64,000 nt of DNA, taken from NCBI RefSeq assembly GCF_947489355.1, contig NZ_CANLDD010000012.1:33455-97454 (forward strand). Direction: 5' to 3'. A program made the position numbers and the translations under genes. Origin of the DNA: an uncultured Microbulbifer sp. GTDB lineage: Bacteria; Pseudomonadota; Gammaproteobacteria; Pseudomonadales; Cellvibrionaceae. Positions 27,163 to 36,403 of the stretch are shown piece after piece. Position 1 is the stretch's first letter. Each line of letters begins with the position of its first letter. The notes under the pieces were generated by a model. It had not been told where the DNA came from. It did no database searches and saw only the letters and a list, made by a program, of their open reading frames with translations.

Positions 27163-29028
27163 ATGCCCAATGCGCAATCCAGCGCGGTTTCGATCGACCG
27201 CGTTGCCCATCAGGTTTCTAGCAATAATCCGCTGATAAATGCGGATGGCTACTCGATGGATACAGCTGCGGAGAGAATGTCGGCCAACTGTTTTTTCAAT
27301 GCGCTGTTGCGCGAAACCGGTTGCGGTCACTGGCACGGACGCAGTGGGGGTTCGCTTCCCGATGGGATTCGGGCGCCGGCGGTCCGTATCCCGCTTCCTG
27401 AGACTGCTGCCGAACTGTGGTTGAATGTTTCCTATCGCAGCGAGTGTGGCAGGCATCAATTTGCACTGCCTGTGGTGTGGCGCAGAGGCGATGCTGACTG
27501 TTCAGTGATTGACCTGGCCCGAACTGCAGGGTTGGTGGCGGATGAGCCGTCATTTTTTCCCGGTGCGAGCAAGGAGTCCCGCGTGCAGTTCGTGCAGCGT
27601 GTCACTGCCAGTGTTGAGAATATGGCCCGGACGTTGCGTGCGCGCAAGGTCGATACAGAGCGTTTGTTTGCTCACCCCCTGACCTTCTCTGAGGCGGAGC
27701 AGGGGCTTTTGTGCGGCCACTCCATTCACCCGACCCCCAAGAGTCGCGACCCATTCACCCATGAAGACGCCGAGCGCTATGCACCGGAGTTTGGCAACAG
27801 CTTTTTCCTGTTATGGCTGGGGGTGGAGCCAGAGTTTTTACGTGGCGCCAGCGGTACCGAAATCCACGAGAAACACTTTGCCGATCTGGTACGCGAGAGT
27901 GACCGCGGGCCCCGGGTGCCGGGGAAATTGATCCCCGTACCGGCGCACCCCTGGCAATGGCAACGGCTGCGCCGCGAACCACGGGTAGCCGGGCTGCTTG
28001 AAAATGGAAATATTGTGGAGCTGGGTAGCGGCTTGGTGCCCTGGCGCGCGACTTCCTCATTGCGTGCCGTTTACAGTGCGCAGAACCCCTATATGCTCAA
28101 ATTCTCTCTCAGTCTGCGCCTTACCAACTCTGTACGTACGCTGCAGCCGCGGGAAATGGCGCGCGGCCTGGAAGTTCTGAAGGTGCGCAATACTCCCGTG
28201 GGACGCGAATTTTTCAACCGTTACCCCCGTTTCCGGGTACTGGCGGAGCCGGCCTATCTGATGCTTGCAGACAGTGAGGGTGCCCCGATTATCGAAAGTC
28301 TGGTGATGTTCCGCGAGAACCCATTCCGCGGGCAAAACGCCTCAAATACCTGCCTGCTTGCGACGTTGACCCAGGATCACCCCGGTGGGGCTCCCTGCCG
28401 TGCGGCGCAGTTAATTTTACAACTGGCGGAACAGGGCAACATTTCTGCTGCAGCTGCCGCCCGGCGTTGGTTTACTGCTTTTCTGGATACGGTGGTAGAG
28501 CCGCTGCTGATCGCCCAGGCCGATTTCGGTATTTTGTTTGGCGCTCACCAGCAAAACCTGATTCTTTCTTTTGAAGGCAGCCTGCCTGTAGCGGGTTATT
28601 TCCGCGATTGCCAGGGCAGTGGTTACAGCAAACTTGGAGAAAAACTGTTGAAACCCCACCTGCCCGATCTGGCCCGCAAGAGCGGGAATGTCATTGATGA
28701 ACAAATGGCAAATCGCCTCTTTGTTTATTACCTCATTGTCAACAGCTGCTTCGGTCTTATCTCTGCGCTTGCCGCTGCAGAACTTTTGACCGAGTGGGAA
28801 TTACTGGGCCAATTGCGCAACCGGCTGCAGCGACTCCATGACGGCCCGCGGCGGGACCGCAGCTGTCTGGAATATCTATTGCAGGCCCCAACGCTTTGGT
28901 CCAAAGGCAATTTCCAGTGCGCCATTATCGGTATGAATGAAACCACCAGTGATGATCCACTTTCCATTTACCACACCATGGAGAACCCACTGATCGATAC
29001 CTCCCAGCGCGATTCTGTGCAGGGCTGA
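27163..29028 (+). CDS. iucA: IucA-like NIS siderophore synthetase
   Basis: A 621-residue NRPS-independent siderophore (NIS) synthetase that would couple citrate to an acylated hydroxylysine with ATP. Family motifs are HPTPKSRDPFTHEDA (about residues 188-202), PVPAHPWQWQRL near 260, the ATP-binding ATSSLRAVYS and LKFSLSLRLTNSVRTLQP region near 305-330, and HQQNLILSFEG near 464. First gene of a four-gene run ordered as in iucABCD, with iucB 35 bases downstream. The assignment to IucA rather than another NIS enzyme rests mainly on gene order and the companion genes. Confidence 0.88.
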   Translation: MPNAQSSAVSIDRVAHQVSSNNPLINADGYSMDTAAERMSANCFFNALLRETGCGHWHGRSGGSLPDGIRAPAVRIPLPETAAELWLNVSYRSECGRHQFALPVVWRRGDADCSVIDLARTAGLVADEPSFFPGASKESRVQFVQRVTASVENMARTLRARKVDTERLFAHPLTFSEAEQGLLCGHSIHPTPKSRDPFTHEDAERYAPEFGNSFFLLWLGVEPEFLRGASGTEIHEKHFADLVRESDRGPRVPGKLIPVPAHPWQWQRLRREPRVAGLLENGNIVELGSGLVPWRATSSLRAVYSAQNPYMLKFSLSLRLTNSVRTLQPREMARGLEVLKVRNTPVGREFFNRYPRFRVLAEPAYLMLADSEGAPIIESLVMFRENPFRGQNASNTCLLATLTQDHPGGAPCRAAQLILQLAEQGNISAAAAARRWFTAFLDTVVEPLLIAQADFGILFGAHQQNLILSFEGSLPVAGYFRDCQGSGYSKLGEKLLKPHLPDLARKSGNVIDEQMANRLFVYYLIVNSCFGLISALAAAELLTEWELLGQLRNRLQRLHDGPRRDRSCLEYLLQAPTLWSKGNFQCAIIGMNETTSDDPLSIYHTMENPLIDTSQRDSVQG

Positions 29029-29063
29029 GCGCCTGGAACGGTAAAAACCGTAAGGAAAACTGT

Positions 29064-30056
29064 ATGACCAGTCCCGTGATTATGGCCGGGTTTCCCACAG
29101 TGCATCGTGGTGCACTGGACGATGGGCGCCGTTGGTGTGCGCTTGAGACGGGATATCGCTGTGAGCTGCACGCAGGTGTATTCGCGCAAGTGGCCTATAT
29201 TGCCGGAGAGGAATGCGCAGGGATCAGCATTCCGACAGGCAATGTGCAAATGCCGGATTTGAATCATTGGCTTGACTGGCTCTTTTCCCTGAACCCGGCT
29301 CTGCAGCGGATCGAGGTGCTTATAGCCGGTAAAGTGCCACACACTGCGGGCAGTGAAATTACCCGTGTGGATTTCTATCAGCGTGCGTCAGTCTGGTATC
29401 GCGGTAATAACGGGGGAAGCTTTCCGCTGCAGTGGGTGGAGAATCACGTGGGCCTGCGTCACCCCCTGCGCCCCGAACCCGTTGATGGAGAAGTGTATCG
29501 CAGGCACTTTTACTCTCTGGGTATGGATTTCAGTTTGCGGTCTCTGGACCCGGAAAGTGATTTGATGCTTTTTACCGGATGGATGAATCAGCGCAGAGTA
29601 GCTCGATTCTGGCAAGAGGAAGGGGATTGTGACAAGCAAAAGCGCTATATCGAAACGGTGATTCAGGACCCGCACAAATATCCCCTGATGGCCTGTTTCG
29701 ACGATATGCCCTTTGGATATTTCGAAGTCTATTGGGCTTATGAGGATCGCATTGCGCCGCACTGTGATGCGCAGCTCTTTGATCGCGGTGCCCATTTGCT
29801 GGTGGGAGACCGGCGTTTTCTGGGCAGCCAGTTTACCCGCGCCTGGTTCAATGGGGTTTCCCACTTCCTGTTTCTGGATGACAGCCGCACGCAGACGCTG
29901 GTGGGCGAGCCCAGGGCTGACCATGTTGCGATGCTGCGGTATTTCGACGGCATGTTTGGCTGGCAAAAGATAAGGGAATTTGAATTTCCCCATAAACGCG
30001 CGGCATTGGTGCTGTGTCAGAGGGGGAGATTTTTTCAGAGTATGGGGGGCGTATGA
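29064..30056 (+). CDS. iucB: IucB-like N6-hydroxylysine acyltransferase
   Basis: A 330-residue GNAT-fold protein of the IucB family, which transfers an acyl group (acetyl in aerobactin) from CoA to N6-hydroxylysine. Characteristic stretches are TGWMNQRRVARFWQEEG, PLMACFDDMPFGYFEVYWAYEDRI and LLVGDRRFLGSQFTRAWFNG, then FLFLDDSRTQTLVGEPRADH and FPHKRAALV. The ribosome binding site AAGGA lies before the ATG. Its stop overlaps the iucC start, so translation is probably coupled. The acyl chain used cannot be read from sequence; some marine relatives add fatty acids. Confidence 0.9.
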   Translation: MTSPVIMAGFPTVHRGALDDGRRWCALETGYRCELHAGVFAQVAYIAGEECAGISIPTGNVQMPDLNHWLDWLFSLNPALQRIEVLIAGKVPHTAGSEITRVDFYQRASVWYRGNNGGSFPLQWVENHVGLRHPLRPEPVDGEVYRRHFYSLGMDFSLRSLDPESDLMLFTGWMNQRRVARFWQEEGDCDKQKRYIETVIQDPHKYPLMACFDDMPFGYFEVYWAYEDRIAPHCDAQLFDRGAHLLVGDRRFLGSQFTRAWFNGVSHFLFLDDSRTQTLVGEPRADHVAMLRYFDGMFGWQKIREFEFPHKRAALVLCQRGRFFQSMGGV

Positions 30057-31879
30057 GGAGCAGGGACGCTTACTGGAAGCAGGCCAATCGCGCTCTGCTG
30101 GTAAAGGCACTGGCGGAGTTATGCTACGAGCAGGCACTGGTGGCAGAGCCCTTGTCTGAGGGTAGATACAGTGTGCCATTGGCCTCAGGGGTGAAATATC
30201 ATTTCCACGCCTGGTTGACCATCTGGGACTGGCTCCTGATCGAGGCTGAAAGTATCGAGCGTGAGCACCATGGCCAGCGTGCCCCGGCCGAAGATGCGGC
30301 CCAGTTCTTTATCGACGCCGCCGGGGATCTGGAAGCCACACCCAGTACCCTGGGCAACCTACTGCACGAGTTGGCCAATACCCTGGTGGCCGATGTCGCT
30401 CTGCTGGAAAAGCGCGAAGGCCTCAGAGCGGAAACGCTGGCGCAACTGTCCGATGAGCAGTTGCAGTGCCTGCTGGATGGCCACCCCAAGGCCATGGTCA
30501 ACAAAGGGCGGATTGGTTGGGGTGCGCGGGAATTCAATCTCTACGCCACCGAATCCGCGCAAGGCGTGCGCCTTTTGTGGCTGGCAGTCAGGCGCGCACT
30601 GGCGGTCAGTGGCAATAGTCAGGCCTGGGATTGGCAGCAGCTGCTGGCCGAGAGCCTCAGTGAAGGGCAGTGCCAGCTGCTGGACACAGTAAGGCGGGAA
30701 AAAGGCATTGACTGGCAGGCGTTTTTACCCCTGCCAGTGCATCCCTGGCAGTGGCAACGCCATATCCGCCAGCACTATGCCCGTCACATCAGCTGCGGTG
30801 ATCTGGTGTTGCTGGGGGCATTCGGTGATGAATACCTGCCCCAGGTATCGCTGCGCACCCTGTCGAACCTGTCGCGCCCACAGGCGCTGCACATCAAGCT
30901 GCCGCTGACCGTGTTAAACACCTCCTGTTTCCGCGGTATACCCGGTAAATACATGCGCTGTGGACCGACACTCAGCGAGTGGATGCAACGGCTATGCGAG
31001 CGCGATACGACACTGTGCGCGCGCGGTACCGGCATTTTGCAGGAAGTAGCGGGACTGCATGTACCACACGTCCACCACGAGCAAATCGCGGGCACGCCCT
31101 ACCGCTACCGCGAACTGCTGGGCGTGACCTGGAGACAGAGCCCGGCGGGTCTGTGTGTGCAGGGTGAGCGCCACCTGCTGATGGCCGCCCTGTTGCAGAG
31201 GGATAGCAGAGGTAATTCCGTAGCGGTTGCCCTTATTGAAGCGTCCGGCCTGTCGGTGCAGGCATGGCTGGCGCAGCTCTTCGATGCCACGATAGTGCCG
31301 CTCTACCATCTGCTCAGCCGCTATGGGATTGGCTTGGTGGCACATTCGCAAAACCTCACGCTGGTACTCCGCGACAATCGGGTCGTGCGGGTTCTGTTAA
31401 AAGATTTCCAGGGTGATTTGCGCCTGGCACAGGGGGATTTTCCCGATCGTGGGGACCTGCCCTCGGAAGTTGAGGCAGTGCTTGATCAACTGCCCCCCAG
31501 CCACATTGTGCACGACCTCTTCACCGGACACTTTGTGACGGTACTGCGTTATTTGTCGGCACAGATGGCCGTGGAGATCGGTTTGTGCGAGCTGGATTTC
31601 TACGCAGTGCTGGCCCAAGTACTGCGCCGCTATCAAAAATCCGTTGTGACAAAAGCGCCGCAGATGGCCGAGCGCTTTCAGCAGTTTAACCTCTTCCGGC
31701 AGCGGTTTGAGCGCGTCTGCATCAACCGCGTGCGCCTGCGCCAGGGCTATGGCGACAGCGCAGAGCGTCCGGTGCCCATTGTCGGTGGCGACTTGCACAA
31801 CCCCCTGTGGCTGGCAGAACAGCAGCAGCCCGGGCAAATCCAACTCCAACCAGAAACCCTTTCCTCTGAAGAGGCTTAA
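30053..31879 (+). CDS. iucC: IucC-like NIS siderophore synthetase
   Basis: A 608-residue NIS synthetase for the second citrate-hydroxamate condensation of aerobactin-type siderophores. The ATG at 30053 overlaps the iucB stop (ATGA) and follows a GGGGGG ribosome binding site; the frame is open from 30014. Motifs include GHPKAMVNKGRIGWG near residues 142-156, LPVHPWQWQRHIRQHYA, SLRTLSNLSRPQALHIKLPLTVLNTSCFRGIPGKY and AHSQNLTLVLRDNRV. It is paralogous to iucA in the same operon, as in known aerobactin clusters. Confidence 0.9.
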   Translation: MRSRDAYWKQANRALLVKALAELCYEQALVAEPLSEGRYSVPLASGVKYHFHAWLTIWDWLLIEAESIEREHHGQRAPAEDAAQFFIDAAGDLEATPSTLGNLLHELANTLVADVALLEKREGLRAETLAQLSDEQLQCLLDGHPKAMVNKGRIGWGAREFNLYATESAQGVRLLWLAVRRALAVSGNSQAWDWQQLLAESLSEGQCQLLDTVRREKGIDWQAFLPLPVHPWQWQRHIRQHYARHISCGDLVLLGAFGDEYLPQVSLRTLSNLSRPQALHIKLPLTVLNTSCFRGIPGKYMRCGPTLSEWMQRLCERDTTLCARGTGILQEVAGLHVPHVHHEQIAGTPYRYRELLGVTWRQSPAGLCVQGERHLLMAALLQRDSRGNSVAVALIEASGLSVQAWLAQLFDATIVPLYHLLSRYGIGLVAHSQNLTLVLRDNRVVRVLLKDFQGDLRLAQGDFPDRGDLPSEVEAVLDQLPPSHIVHDLFTGHFVTVLRYLSAQMAVEIGLCELDFYAVLAQVLRRYQKSVVTKAPQMAERFQQFNLFRQRFERVCINRVRLRQGYGDSAERPVPIVGGDLHNPLWLAEQQQPGQIQLQPETLSSEEA

Positions 31880-31881
31880 TT

Positions 31882-33195
31882 ATGAGCGATTTTCTCGATC
31901 TCGCCGGTATTGGCGCCGGCCCATTTAACCTCGCTGTTGCCGCTCTGATACGGGGAAAATCACTGACGCACCGCTTCTTTGAAGCCAAGGCAGAGTTTTC
32001 CTGGCATCCCGGACTGATGCTGCCGGGAGCGATGATGCAGACCTCTTTTTTAAAGGATCTGGTGACGCCGGTGGACCCCACCAATCCCTGCAGTTTTCTC
32101 GCTTACCTGGTGGAGAAAAAGCGCTTCTACGATTTTCTCCACGCTGAGCAACGCACCGTGAGCCGCCGGGAATTCGCCGACTACCTCAGCTGGGCCGCAG
32201 GCCGCCTGGATTCAGTGCAAATGAGCAGCCGGGTGCAGAGTGTCCTCGACCAGGGCGCTTTTTTTGAGCTGGATGTGCATGGCCCCAATGGCCGGGAGCG
32301 GGTGTGTGCGAAGAACCTGTGTGTGGCCGCTGGAAAAAAACCGAATATTCCGCAGTGCTGCCGACCTCTTCTATCGGACAATTGCTTCCACGCCCTGGAA
32401 ATTGCCCTGCGTAATCCCGATGTGAGCGACAAGCGTGTCGCGGTGGTCGGCGGTGGTCAGACTGGTGCCGAAGTGGTGATTAATCTGCTGGGCGGGCACT
32501 GGGGTTGCCCGCGGCAGGTAGTCTGGGCATCCCGCCGCAGCAATTACCTGCCATTGGACGAAACGCCATTTACCAACGACTGGTTTACCCCCGAGTATGT
32601 GGATGTTTTCCGACAACTCAGCCCGCGCCGCCGTGAGGAAATCGTTGCGGACCAAAAACTGGCTTCGGACGGCATTTCTCCGGCAACGCTCGCGGAGCTC
32701 TACCGGTTGTTCTATCGCCTGGCGCATATCGAAGGGGATTCTGGGCGTGTGGTGTTGTTGCCCAACCGGGCGCTTGTGGGCCTCTCCTGCCGCGGCGACT
32801 ACCAGCTACAACTGGAAAATAACCTGTTGGGGGAGGCCGACGGTACCGAGTGGCTCAATGCGGATATTGTGATTCTGTGCACCGGTCTGCGTGAAGCCCT
32901 GCCGCCGTGTCTGGCGCCCCTGCAGGAGCGCATTCCCCGGGATGAGGCGGGGCGTCTCTTGTTGGACGATACGTTTGCCGCAAAGCTCAGTGGTGATTCC
33001 AGCGAGCGCTGCCTGTACTTTTTGGGTACCGGACGAACCAGCCACGGCATTGCGGAGCCCCAATTGAGCCTGTCTGCCTGGCGTGGTGCGCAGGTTGTCA
33101 ATGATCTGCTCGGCAGCGAAGTCTATGATATCCGCCAGAGCGGCAACTTTATGAAATGGGTCACCCAGCGCGCAACCCAGGTAGCTGTGGCCTGA
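31882..33195 (+). CDS. iucD: L-lysine N6-monooxygenase
   Basis: A 437-residue flavin N-hydroxylating monooxygenase that starts siderophore synthesis by hydroxylating lysine at N6 with NADPH and O2. FAD binding is seen in GIGAGPFNLA (about residues 9-18) and the SFLKDLVTPVDPTNPCSFLAYL stretch. The NADPH site is VVGGGQTGAEVVINLL near 188-203, and the C-terminal FLGTGRTSHGI is typical. The KKRFYDFLHAEQ motif and the iucABC neighbours favour lysine over ornithine as substrate. It begins two bases after iucC. Confidence 0.92.
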   Translation: MSDFLDLAGIGAGPFNLAVAALIRGKSLTHRFFEAKAEFSWHPGLMLPGAMMQTSFLKDLVTPVDPTNPCSFLAYLVEKKRFYDFLHAEQRTVSRREFADYLSWAAGRLDSVQMSSRVQSVLDQGAFFELDVHGPNGRERVCAKNLCVAAGKKPNIPQCCRPLLSDNCFHALEIALRNPDVSDKRVAVVGGGQTGAEVVINLLGGHWGCPRQVVWASRRSNYLPLDETPFTNDWFTPEYVDVFRQLSPRRREEIVADQKLASDGISPATLAELYRLFYRLAHIEGDSGRVVLLPNRALVGLSCRGDYQLQLENNLLGEADGTEWLNADIVILCTGLREALPPCLAPLQERIPRDEAGRLLLDDTFAAKLSGDSSERCLYFLGTGRTSHGIAEPQLSLSAWRGAQVVNDLLGSEVYDIRQSGNFMKWVTQRATQVAVA

Positions 33196-33585
33196 CTTCT
33201 GGCTGTTCACCCCCAGCAATCCAGCGGGCCTTTCACCAGTGCCTCGGCTGTTGTTTTTTAGGTTGCAGGGCAATTGCGCGGCGTTGCCAGTATTGCAAAA
33301 CCCCGCACAGAATGGTCGCCAGCGGCGAGCTTATGGCGCATAAATCCACTAAGCAAACGTGCCGGGTAAATGCTAGACCCCTCCCAGCTTCGCATGGGCA
33401 GCAGCGGACGGAAAGCGCCTTTGCCGGATCGGTCACTCAATGGTTTATGGCAATGCACGTATTGCTGAGGGTAGCATTTTCGCTAAAGGTGGCGCCAAAC
33501 CCGGCGTGATCTCCCTGCCATGTGTAATACTTTTTGATAGTGAACCGCTGGTCCGGTGTTATCTGTGCGCAGGGAGGAAATCTGC
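33196..33585. other. Gene-free stretch after the siderophore operon
   Basis: About 390 bases between iucD and the next gene. Short frames overlap on both strands without start signals. No receptor gene (iutA) follows, and no clear terminator hairpin is seen. Confidence 0.5.
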
Positions 33586-34311
33586 ATGCGCTTAAACGCT
33601 ACCCTTGCCCAGGGACGCTATCACTACAGCTGTGACGGGCGCGAAATGCCTGTACAGGACAGCTGGCAGTTGGGGCACGATGCCGAGGGGCGGCGCTCCC
33701 TGCTCAGCCGCCGCCTGGTGGGTGAACAGGGGTTCGGAATCGAGGTGTTCGCACTCCTCGGTGGCGGATTGGTGAGCGAGTGCCATGTGTGCTGGCGTGA
33801 CGCAGTAGATGAAGTCAGTGCCCACTACCGCCTCTGCTGCCCCGAAGGGCGCATCCCCCGCCTGGGCGATGCCATTGAGGTCAGTTGGACCGGCCCCAAT
33901 GGCCCGCAACAATCCCGTATCGGGGGTGGCAACCGCCTGCTTTTTCCCCTGATGCGGGTCTTTATGGGACCCCTCCTGAAAACCCTGGTGCAGCACGAGC
34001 GGGGGCTGGAGGTGGTCTCACCGGATATTGTGGACCCCTCCCAGCGGGGCAAGCTATTGTCGCCCAGGGTCAGCCACCGATCGGCGCGGGGTATGGCCGG
34101 GGATGTGGCCAGTCAACGGACCCAGGACCTGGGCCCGGATATCAGCGGCTTTATTTACCAGGGGGATGAGGGAGAGCGGGATGCCCACTGCTATGTGGAC
34201 AGTCGCAGCCTGTTGGTGGGGTATGACTGGCCCTCCAGCACCGGGCGTTTGTGGCAGGTGCGCCTGCGGGACCTGGAATGGTCGCCAGACCTGGCCAGCC
34301 TGGCCTCCTGA
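33586..34311 (+). CDS. Unrecognised cytoplasmic protein
   Basis: A 241-residue protein of no recognised family. The ATG at 33586 was chosen because AGGGAGG lies 9-15 bases upstream; the frame is open to a GTG at 33556. No signal peptide, membrane segment or catalytic motif is visible. The composition is that of a soluble beta-rich protein, with a mid-region LLFPLMRVFMGPLLKTLV that might be a buried or amphipathic helix. Coding-like codon use and a good ribosome binding site support a real gene. Neighbours give no functional hint. Confidence 0.7.
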   Translation: MRLNATLAQGRYHYSCDGREMPVQDSWQLGHDAEGRRSLLSRRLVGEQGFGIEVFALLGGGLVSECHVCWRDAVDEVSAHYRLCCPEGRIPRLGDAIEVSWTGPNGPQQSRIGGGNRLLFPLMRVFMGPLLKTLVQHERGLEVVSPDIVDPSQRGKLLSPRVSHRSARGMAGDVASQRTQDLGPDISGFIYQGDEGERDAHCYVDSRSLLVGYDWPSSTGRLWQVRLRDLEWSPDLASLAS

Positions 34312-34618
34312 GTATATCGCACCCAGAACCTTTCAATTTGCGCTCCTCGATTGCCGATGGTGCACATCACCACTTCGGTTACCCCTTGAACCCCAGCCGA
34401 CTGAATGGGAGCGTAGCGGGTGTCTCGGCACCGCCACGGCTCCCTGCGTTGTTGCAACTTTCCCTGAATTTTTATGCAATGGTCGCGGCTGCCCGCAGCG
34501 AGGGTAGGTGGGCGAACCTGCGGGTTTTTAGTGTGCCGCAGGAATCGGCGGGCAGGATTTTCCCAGCGCATCGGTGTAAAATTACGCCACTCTATTACTG
34601 TGCCAAGGGGGGTGCCTT
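34312..34618. other. Intergenic region upstream of pldA
   Basis: About 300 bases with no supported gene; presumably carries the phospholipase promoter. Confidence 0.5.
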
Positions 34619-35731
34619 TTGCTCTGCGCCAGCTCCAATACCCGCAATCCAGTCCGGTTGATCATTTACCTGCTGCTGGCGGCCCAGTTTTCATTCAACA
34701 CTGCATGGGCCAGTGATGGTGAAGTCCGCGAAGCGGAATCTCAGGCGCGGGAACAGCACTTGTACGGGGAGTGCCTGCTCGCACAACTGCTGGTCTCTTC
34801 TGCCGATAGCACTCTGGGGGAAATACGCCGGTTCTGTGCCGACAGAGTGCGCACACGCCTGGGCCCGGAGACGGGGGCAATGAAGCCGGGGCTGGTACTT
34901 GAGGAATACCTGGACAAAATGCCCAGGGATGCAGTGCTGCTTGGTGGCCGCGCCGAGGCAATCCGGGAAGCGGCCGATAACCCCTTTACGCTGGCCTCCC
35001 ACAAAGCGAACTACCTGCTGCCCATCGTCTACAACCCGTCTCCACAGGCCGGTAGCCTGGCTGGGATCGAGGGCGGGACCAAGGACGCTGACCTGGAAAA
35101 TATTGAGGTGCAGTTCCAGCTTTCGGTACAGGTCCCCGTGTGGCGTGGTTTTCTCGGCAGCGCCTCGTTTATGAGTGTGGCCTACACCAATCGCAGTTTT
35201 TGGCAGGCGTATAACTCCGGTGGCTCCTCGCCGTTTCGCGAAACCAATCACGAGCCCGAGCTGATACTGACCTGGCTCAATAACTGGAATTTATTCGGTT
35301 GGCACAACGTGGCCAACCAGATTGCCTTCAACCACCAATCCAACGGCCGCAGTGAACCCTATTCGCGCAGCTGGAACCGGATTTACGCCAATTTTATTTT
35401 CGAGCGGGATAACTTCTCTATCGGTTTCAAGCCCTGGTATCGGGTACCGGAGAGCCGCGAGGATGACGGCAATCCGGATATCGAGCATTATCTGGGCCAT
35501 TTCGAGCTGAGTGGCCGGTATCGCGATGGCAACCATACAGTGGCCATGGTGCTGCGCAACAACCTGCGCAGCGACAGCCGCGGCGCCGTCGAATTGACCT
35601 GGAGCTTCCCCCTGGGCAACCGGGTGGATGGCTACCTCCGTTATTTTAATGGCTATGGGGAAAGCCTGATCGACTACGATGAGTCAGTACAGACACTGGG
35701 TTTCGGTTTTACCCTGGCCCAGGGTTTCTAG
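34619..35731 (+). CDS. pldA: Outer-membrane phospholipase A
   Basis: A 370-residue OMPLA: a 12-strand barrel that dimerises and needs calcium to remove acyl chains from phospholipids misplaced in the outer leaflet. The catalytic set is intact: His239 and Ser241 in FNHQSNGRS and Asn253 in SRSWNRIY, with spacing identical to the E. coli triad. The rest follows E. coli PldA (KPWYRVPE, GYGESLIDYDESVQTLGFG). The start is TTG at 34619 behind AAGGGGGG, giving a signal peptide ending NTAWA. About 110 residues precede the barrel, longer than in E. coli. Confidence 0.92.
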   Translation: MLCASSNTRNPVRLIIYLLLAAQFSFNTAWASDGEVREAESQAREQHLYGECLLAQLLVSSADSTLGEIRRFCADRVRTRLGPETGAMKPGLVLEEYLDKMPRDAVLLGGRAEAIREAADNPFTLASHKANYLLPIVYNPSPQAGSLAGIEGGTKDADLENIEVQFQLSVQVPVWRGFLGSASFMSVAYTNRSFWQAYNSGGSSPFRETNHEPELILTWLNNWNLFGWHNVANQIAFNHQSNGRSEPYSRSWNRIYANFIFERDNFSIGFKPWYRVPESREDDGNPDIEHYLGHFELSGRYRDGNHTVAMVLRNNLRSDSRGAVELTWSFPLGNRVDGYLRYFNGYGESLIDYDESVQTLGFGFTLAQGF

Positions 35732-35771
35732 CCGGATCGGGCCCAGCCCCGGCCGGCTTCGGGAGGAATCA

Positions 35772-36176
35772 ATGGGGTTTGAAGACTGTTACCGCCTCAG
35801 TGCTCACGCGGTAATTACCAACGATTCTGGCGAGATACTGCAACTGCTGGCCACCTATGCCAACCGCAGCTGGGGGCTGCCCGGCGGCGCCCTGGACCCC
35901 GGTGAAACCATCCATGAAGCCCTGCGGCGGGAATGCCGTGAAGAGTTGGGCCGGGATGTCTATATCGACTACCTGAGCGGCGTCTACTATCACCGAGTCT
36001 ACAATGCCCATGTGTTTATCTTTCGTGCCCGCCTCGTCGGGCAGGGGCCTATCGTCCTCTCTCAAGAGCACTCCGAGATGGCGTATTTTCCGCTGGAAAA
36101 GCTCTCTGCAGTACAGCGGCGCAGGGTCAGGGACTGCCTGGAATTTGAAGGTCATGTGCATAGCGATAAGTTCTAG
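35772..36176 (+). CDS. Nudix hydrolase
   Basis: A 134-residue Nudix pyrophosphohydrolase. The complete Nudix box GX5EX7REXXEEXG runs at about residues 40-62 (GALDPGETIHEALRRECREE is its core). The ATG at 35772 has GGGAGG 5-10 bases upstream; the frame is open further up to 35679 but overlaps pldA. It follows pldA by 40 bases and could be cotranscribed. The substrate (nucleotide-linked compound) cannot be assigned. Confidence 0.9.
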   Translation: MGFEDCYRLSAHAVITNDSGEILQLLATYANRSWGLPGGALDPGETIHEALRRECREELGRDVYIDYLSGVYYHRVYNAHVFIFRARLVGQGPIVLSQEHSEMAYFPLEKLSAVQRRRVRDCLEFEGHVHSDKF

Positions 36177-36219
36177 CCTTTTAAATTTTCTTGGCGATAG
36201 ATATGGGTAATCTGCTTGT

Positions 36220-36240
36220 ATTTGGCGATTTTCGCCAAAT
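36220..36240. terminator. Perfect hairpin between Nudix and decarboxylase genes
   Basis: ATTTGGCGA pairs perfectly with TCGCCAAAT across TTT, 44 bases after the Nudix stop. The adjacent GCCGG is not a T tract, so it may be a weak terminator or a protein-binding palindrome in the decarboxylase leader. Confidence 0.4.
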
Positions 36241-36403
36241 GCCGGTGCACTGAGGAATTCCCGCGCCGCCTCCTTTAGTATCTGCCCTCTGGCCTTGAAG
36301 CCACACAATTCCCGGTCCTCCGCCTTTCTCGGAGTACCCATAAAAGTAAATAAAATCAATTAGTTAAAAAGATAAAGCGACAGCCCTGGGCAACGCGCGG
36401 GCT

